From Eutreptiella sp. 'Long Island Sound 2002' (lineage: Eukaryota > Euglenozoa > Euglenophyceae > Eutreptiales > Eutreptiaceae), in the NCBI GenBank assembly GCA_964036045.1, contig OZ038390.1, forward strand, positions 38,186,974 through 38,250,973: 64,000 nucleotides of DNA, in the 5' to 3' direction. Each line of letters opens with the position of its first letter. Within the stretch, counting starts at the first letter, position 1. This document shows, piece after piece, positions 58,399 to 64,000 of this stretch. The position numbers and the translations under genes are program-made. Below the pieces are notes generated by a model. It searched no databases. It had not been told where the DNA came from and saw nothing but the letters and a program-made list of their open reading frames with translations.

Positions 58399-58935
58399 TT
58401 ATATGAAGTCGCAAAACACGAGCTTGTAGATGAGGTCCGCCTTCTTATCTTTGTATGTGGGTTGCGCAGAGGGAGGGTTGTGCTTGCTCATGTTGCAAAG
58501 CACGCCCGTGGTCTTTGTATCCAACTCTTTGATTAGATTTTTGTCATACTCCAATTTCCCATCTTTGGGGTCATCTTTGGCATCTTTGGGGTAATGCTCT
58601 GGAACAAAAAATTCCTTTCCACGGATCACCACCTTTGGACGGACCTCATCTACAGAAGGCGGCTTGTCAACCACAAGCCGGTCACCCAAGGCGAATGCCG
58701 ACACAATGCATGCCAGTGTGGCAGTAAATTGCACTCTCCAATTGCGCAATGCCACACATATCTCCGAGGGACACAAACCGGAAGCATGCAGGGCACACTG
58801 ATAAACTCCACATTCAGGGCACGTGATGTGGGATGTGTCGTCGCAAAAAAAGCACGACGAACGGCTGGGTGAACAATAGGGCGTAGCATACATCCGTGCC
58901 AAGGCCCAACTGGGTGTGGTCTCAATAGGGGGGGG
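58399..58935 (-). pseudogene. Zinc-ribbon and SAP-like C-terminal part of transposon protein
   Basis: The frame contains CFFCDDTSHITCPECGVYQC (a paired-Cys zinc-binding pattern) and ends with a SAP-like YKDKKADLIYKL. It overlaps the end of the Ulp1 frame at an eight-base C run on the minus strand. Loss of one C there would join the two frames, so they were probably one protein before slippage in the run. The reading frame upstream of 58935 in this phase is not expected to be coding. Confidence 0.5.
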
Positions 58936-60070
58936 CATGCGGAGAATCGCGATAGTGCAAAGCTGCCTGTGCAATCTCACGCAACAACCACAATCTGTCT
59001 TGTGGAAGTTGGATGCTACCGTTGACAACACGCCGAGACAAAAGGCAATGTAGCATCATAAGGCAGGCAGGATGGTAGCTCACACCGTCTTCCTGATGTA
59101 GGAAGGTGGAGTAGAGGGGGGCTATAGCAAAAGCTACACTGCCAAACTCACCCAAAAACCTGTCCCAGCTCTTCTGTGGCCTTGCCTCAATGCCTTCTCG
59201 TTCGGCAATGAGGTTCACTATTGCCAACTCCTCGGTGTTTGCACGCGCTATGTACGGCTTGTTACACAGCGGATCGAACACGAGGCACAAGAACGTGCGT
59301 GTTGGGGAAACCAACAAGCGCAGCACCCAATGTTCATTGCGCAAATTATATATTTGCGCCGCAAGCAAGGGAGGCGCATAGACCATATCAATGGACGCCG
59401 CTTTCAAAGTACGCAGCGCCCATGACTCAGCCAACACCAACCTACGACCCAACGGCACAGATGACCCATTCCACAATGAGTCACGCACAACCCACGCCAC
59501 ACCCATAACATCCCAATCCGCACTCAAAGCTGTCCGAGTGAGCCACCAGTAATACACAACACTCTCGGCACTATCTGTGATGTAAGATTTTGAGTAAACA
59601 TCCCTCAAATGGCGTGCCTCTAGCGTATATTGTTGAGACCCGGAACTTGGAATGATCACGTCAAGTGGTCGTTCCCATTCGTCACGGAGCAATGACTCAA
59701 CATGTTGCAATTGGGCAGTATGGCTGCTTGAGCCATTAGTCGGGGCATGGCACACTGCGGCCAAGACGTCATCTCCACAAACAGGCCTCGTATTAACCAT
59801 TCCAGTCTGTGACGGCGGGGTGATATTAGAGCATGGGGGTGGGGGGACAGTCTCCGTCAGAGCATTGGGATGGTCGTCCAATTCCTCCATGGCTAGAGGC
59901 GGGGTGGTAGAAGACGCATTTGCGGACGTAATCGCGGGGAGGCTGCTGTCACCATCCGGGTGTGGGGAGGGGGGGAACAAAGCACACGGGGAGGAGGGGG
60001 TAGTTTCAGCATGGGATTGCGTGGGATGCAAGATCTTCCCAACCTCAACCTCTTCCTCCCACTTTTGCAA
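58922..60070 (-). pseudogene. Ulp1-like (C48) cysteine protease of transposon, likely inactive
   Basis: 382 codons. The N-terminal ~120 residues are low-complexity and Pro/Ser-rich. The C-terminal part fits the Ulp1 fold order: NEHWVL with the catalytic His at ~247, VFDPL with Asp at ~266, then QEDGVS with Gln at ~326. The position that should be the nucleophilic Cys (Q-x5-C) is Tyr332, encoded TAC, one base away from TGC. In the family this domain cleaves SUMO-like conjugates or polyproteins; this copy looks dead. Confidence 0.55.
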
Positions 60071-60135
60071 GACTCAGCGCGACTCACCTTTGTCTTTAAA
60101 CTTGCGAGCAACGCACTCCTCACCTTCCAAACACC

Positions 60136-61659
60136 TCATGCACCCTTCCGATAGCACTGCCCACAAGTGAAGGGAGGGTTGTACAGGTGCATGGAATACC
60201 ACCGCTTGCTTCCACGGTCCAATTCCCGCTTCACAAGGGGTGCAAGAGCCAGGGACTCACCATCACAGCTACCATCCGATGAGGAATTAGAATCTGAATC
60301 ACAAGTGGATTCTGACAATTCTTGGCTCCTCTTGGCGGCTTTCTTTTTTTGGGGGCCTCCTTGTGACTTCAGAGCACGCACATGAGGTGCTTCAACGCAG
60401 GTTACAACGGTGCGTCTCACACGACCAAACTTAAAAGGACGGGAACCAACAAACTTCCAGGAGTAGCGCAAAGGCACCTTGAAGCCGGGTTCCTTCACAA
60501 GAAGCCACATCAAACAGCCCTCACAAACACCTAATGTGCAATACGTGGCACATGTGCAAGCCTCAGCTGTGACACGGTGAACCCTCAAGAAGTCCACAAA
60601 TAGGGGCCATGTGACACGACCTCCGTTAGATATGGTGGCCAAGGTTTTCTTCCACTGGGCCACCTGCATGCCATCAATGGGGGGGTACTCGCAGACAGGC
60701 TTGCCGTTGGCACCCCGCTTTCGTGATGCAACACCTTGATGGAAGAAGATTGTCCCACCATCATCGAAAAAGATTGCATCATGAAGTATGCATTGGGCCT
60801 CTTGCCACATCCAGGGAGCAGGCTGCATAGCTCTACCCCCTAGTTGTTCGCGGCCTTTGGTCCAGTGTTCACCCATTCGAGGCACAACCTCTTGCAGAAA
60901 CTCACCTAGCCCGTGCAACTTGTGCCAACTAAGAAGTTTCATACAAAAAGCTCTTGACTCTGCCGGTGTGCTACACAGGACACCGGGGTCGGAGTGGCCC
61001 AGATGCCACCCTTGGCGTTTGTCGATATATTGTTTGGGCATGCTCGAAATAATGGGGATTTGCCGCATAATTGTCACTTAATGCGACCAAACCGGCTTTG
61101 AAAACGGGTGTGCTCCAACTGAGATGCACGTCCCGGATGGCTGCGTGCACTTCTTCCCGGGTGGAGCGATCCGAGATAACCTTCTTCAAAGCCTTCAACA
61201 TTGCTCTTTGTGCGTGCTAGTAGCACAGAAGCCATACAATTGCAACCCACACTCGCTTTGCTGCATTATACATGGCGGGTCACCATCGCTCATGAACTTT
61301 CCCATGCTCCAAGTGAAGCTTGGGAAGCGGGTGGAAATGGCACGGCTCGTGCACTCTAGAATGAAGTGCAAAGCATAAGTATTCTTCTTTCTTGCAAGAC
61401 TAAATGAAAAAAATGCAGTGGTGTGGTTCATGGTGAGGCCCCCCAAAAGCAGAATGCGGAGGCGTTGCCATATCATCTTGCCAGTACCATCCAACCAACA
61501 CCATGGCACTTGGCGTGATCGCTGGCATTTTTCAAAGATTAGGCTGGTGGTTTCCAAGAAACAATTCTTACAAAAACCAATGGCCATGAAAGGTTCAAGC
61601 TTGTAATCAAGCAACATGACCTGAACTGGCTGTTGACTGGTCGTGGGCCATGCAACCAA
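60136..61659 (-). pseudogene. Mutator-like (MULE) transposase, frameshifted
   Basis: The first frame (61659-61195) has WLDGTGK (first Asp), then FFSFSLARKK and FMSDGDPP (second Asp), followed by CATSTHKEQ, the C/D-x-H-type motif found between the second Asp and the Glu in MULE transposases. A one-base shift near 61200 moves to the next frame (MLKALKKV). A second shift near 61030 leads to the third frame, which runs to 60136 and includes CTCATYCTLGVCEGC and a basic, Ser-rich end. A CGQC knuckle at the end is cut by another shift. Function would have been cut-and-paste transposition; this copy cannot make one protein. Confidence 0.6.
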
Positions 61660-61682
61660 TATGGCGCAGAACTCCTAAAATG

Positions 61683-64000
61683 GGCTACGCCAACCCTGAA
61701 TTCTCAGGGGTCCACAACACCTAGCTCGGGGTGCAAAATCAAAAAGGATTGTAAGTCCCCCGAGAGCGGGGGGGGGAGAATCAGAGCTGGCCCACAAGTG
61801 GGCAAGGTGGCTACATAACCCCTGCCGCCTAGGGGGTCCCCACCGCTTGAGAGCGGGGGGCAGAATCAGAGGTGGCCCACAAGTGGGCAAGGTGGCTACA
61901 TAACCCCTGCCGCCTAGGGGGTCCCCACCGCTTTAGAGCGGGGGGCAGAATCACAGGTGGGCCACAAGTGGGCAAGGTGGCTACATAACCCCTGCCGCCT
62001 AGGGGGTCCCCACCGCTTCAGAGCCGGGGGCAGAAGCAGAAGTGGCCCACAAGTGGGCAAGGTGAATACATAACCCCTGCCGCCTAGGGGGTCCCAACCA
62101 TCTCAGAGCGGGGGGCAGGATCAGAAGTGGCCGAGAAGTGGGCAAGGTGGCTACATAACCCCTGCCGCCTAGGGGGTCCCCACCGCTTGAGAGCGGGGGG
62201 GGGGATCAGAGCTGGCCCACAAGTGGGCAAGGTGGCTACATAACCCTTGCCGCCTAGGGGGTCCCCACCGCTTCAGAGCGGTGGGCAGAATCAGAGGTGG
62301 CCCACAAGTGGGCAAGGTGGCTACATAACCTGCCACCTAGGGGGTCCCGACCGCTCCAGAGCGGTGGGAAGAATGAGAGGTGGCCCACAAGTGGGCAGAG
62401 TGGCTACATAACTTCTGCCGCCTAGGGGGTCCCCAACGCTTTAAAGCGGGGGGCAGAATTGGAGGTGGCCCACAAGTGGGCAAGGTGGCTACATAACCCC
62501 TGCCGCCTAGGGGGTCTCCACCGCTTCACAGCGCGGGGAACAATGAGAGGTGGCCCACAAGTGGGCAAGGTGGCTACATAACCCCTGCCGCCTAGGGGGT
62601 CCCCACCGCTTCAGAGCCGGGGGGGCAGACGTAGAGGTGGCCCGAAAGTGGGCAAGGTGGCTACATAACCCCTGCCGCCTAGGGGGTCCCCACCGCTGCA
62701 CAGCGGGGGGCAGAGGTAGGGGTGGCCCGAAAGTGGGCACGGTGGCTACACAACCCCTGCCGCCTAGGGGGTCCCCACCGCTCCACAGCGGGGGGCAGGA
62801 TCACCAGTGGGCCACAAGTGGGCAAGGTGGCTACATAACCCCTGCCGCCTAGGGGGTCCCCACCGCTTCACGGCGGGGGGCGGAATCCGAAGTGGCCCAC
62901 AAGTGGGCACAGTGGCTACATAACCCCTGCCGCCTAGGGGGTCCCCACCGCTTCACAGCGGGGGGCGGAATTGGAGGTGGCCCACAAGTGGGCAAGGTGG
63001 CTACATAACCCCTGCCGCCTAGGGGGTCCCCACCGCTTCACAGCGGGGGGCGGAATTGGAGGTGGCCCACAAGTGGGCAAGGTGGCTACATAACCCCTGC
63101 CGTCTAGGGGGTCCCCACCGCTTCACAGCGGGGGGCAGAATCAGAAGTGGCCCACAAGTGGGCACAGTGGCTACATAACCCCTGCCGCCTAGGGGGTCCC
63201 CACCGCTTCACAGCGGGGGGCAGAATCAGAGCTGGCCCACAAGTGGGCAAGGTGGCTACATAACCCCTGCCGCCTAGGGGGTCCCCACCGCTCCACAGCG
63301 GGGGGCAGGATCACCAGTGGGCCACAAGTGGGCAAGGTGGGTACATAACCCTTGCCGCCTAGGGGGTCCCCACCGCTTCACAGCGGGGGGCAGAATCAGA
63401 AGTGGCCGACAAGTGGGCAGAGTGGCTACATAACCCCTGCCGCCTAGGGGGTCCCCACCGCTTCACAGCGGGGGGCAGAATCACAAGTGGGCCACAAGTG
63501 GGCAAGGTGGGTACATAACCCCTGCCGCCTAGGGGGTCCCCACCGCTTGAGAGCCGTGGGCAGGATCACAAGTGGCCGAGAAGTGGGCAAGGTGGCTACA
63601 TAACCCCTGCCGCCTAGGGGGTCCCCACCGCTTCACAGCGGGGGGGAGAATCAGAGCTGGCCCACAAGTGGGCAAGGTGGCTACATAACCCCTGCCGCCT
63701 AGGGGGTCCCCACCGCTTCACAGTGGGGGGCGAAATCAGAAGTGGCCCACAAGTGGGCAGAGTGGCTACATAACACCTGCCGCCTAGGGGGTCCCCACCG
63801 CTTCAGAGCCGGGGGCAGAAGCAGAAGTGGCCCACAAGTGGGCAAGGTGAATACATAACCCCTGCCGCCTAGGGGGTCCCAACCATCTCAGAGCGGGGGG
63901 CAGGATCACAAGTGGCCGAGAAGTGGGCAAGGTGGCTACATAACCCCTGCCGCCTAGGGGGTCCCCACCGCTTGAGAGCGGTGGGCAGAATCAGAGGTGG
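61683..64000. repeat. Satellite array 3 (85-bp family, to window end)
   Basis: About 27 units with consensus GGCTACATAACCCCTGCC, GCCTAGGGGGTCCCCACCG, then CTTCA(G/C)AGCGGGGGGCAGAATCAG and TGGCCCACAAGTGGGCAAGG. It is intermediate between arrays 1 and 2: it shares ATAA with array 2, but CCGCT...AGCGG and GGGCAAR with array 1. The first ~80 bp (61683-61760) is a degenerate unit next to the transposon remnant. A block at 62010-62200 recurs at 63795-63980. Confidence 0.96.

Larger units (their letters stand above)
58399..61659 (-). mobile_element. Decayed Mutator-like transposon with Ulp1-type protease
   Basis: Three coding regions lie on one strand in the order transposase (61659 to 60136), Ulp1-like protease (60070 to 58922) and zinc-ribbon/SAP-like tail (to 58399). 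Mutator-like elements that carry a Ulp1-like protease are known in plants (Kaonashi elements). The 5' end meets satellite array 3 at about 61683, so the element may be truncated there. Terminal inverted repeats are not obvious. Confidence 0.65.

Noticed and set aside
61790-62852. Open frames in array 3
   Set aside because: Satellite translation only.

Overview
The window looks like nuclear DNA of a eukaryote, probably a protist or alga. One large metabolic gene is split by GT-AG introns with clean acceptors, satellite DNA fills about 16 kb, and gene density is very low. The gene is a large fungal/protist-type NAD-glutamate dehydrogenase. I cannot assign the lineage more closely. Long G or C homopolymer runs are unusually frequent.

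Layout. (1) 1-1258: satellite array 1, an 85-bp repeat. (2) 1262-1472: five ~42-bp AT-rich palindromes with CCTAGTA arms. (3) 1614-20422: a tandem duplication of a ~10.26-kb unit. Unit A (1614-11877) looks complete; unit B (11878-20422) is cut off by satellite. Each unit carries, on the minus strand, a three-exon gene for an ankyrin-repeat/NAD-specific glutamate dehydrogenase fusion of about 1,127 residues, plus mobile-element-like debris. (4) 20423-33345: satellite array 2, the same 85-bp family, with a 155-bp spacer that creates a higher-order repeat and a nested ~204-bp satellite. (5) 33346-43885: almost no convincing genes, with G/C runs, alternating GC-rich words and a CAC microsatellite. 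(6) 43886-45821: a 35-bp inverted repeat enclosing a minus-strand gene with homeodomain, SAP-like and PHD domains, and a tRNA-like (SINE-like) sequence. (7) 45822-57000: isolated exon-like stretches, mostly minus strand, including a possible multi-exon gene at 50.8-54.0 kb and an F-box-like exon. (8) 57.0-58.4 kb: a second CCTAGTAA repeat block and a 0.9-kb inverted-repeat structure. (9) 58399-61659: a decayed Mutator-like transposon with a frameshifted transposase, a Ulp1-like protease lacking its cysteine, and a zinc-ribbon/SAP-like tail. (10) 61683-64000: satellite array 3, the same 85-bp family.

The best supported gene is the glutamate dehydrogenase, which in known members deaminates glutamate to 2-oxoglutarate using NAD+. 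The two copies differ only at synonymous sites in the parts compared, but their 5' ends have diverged. The rest of the window is dominated by repeats and transposons, as expected of pericentromeric, subtelomeric or other heterochromatic DNA. The most novel candidates are the homeodomain-SAP-PHD gene inside inverted repeats, the palindrome arrays, and the related coding-like segments found in two introns of the dehydrogenase gene.
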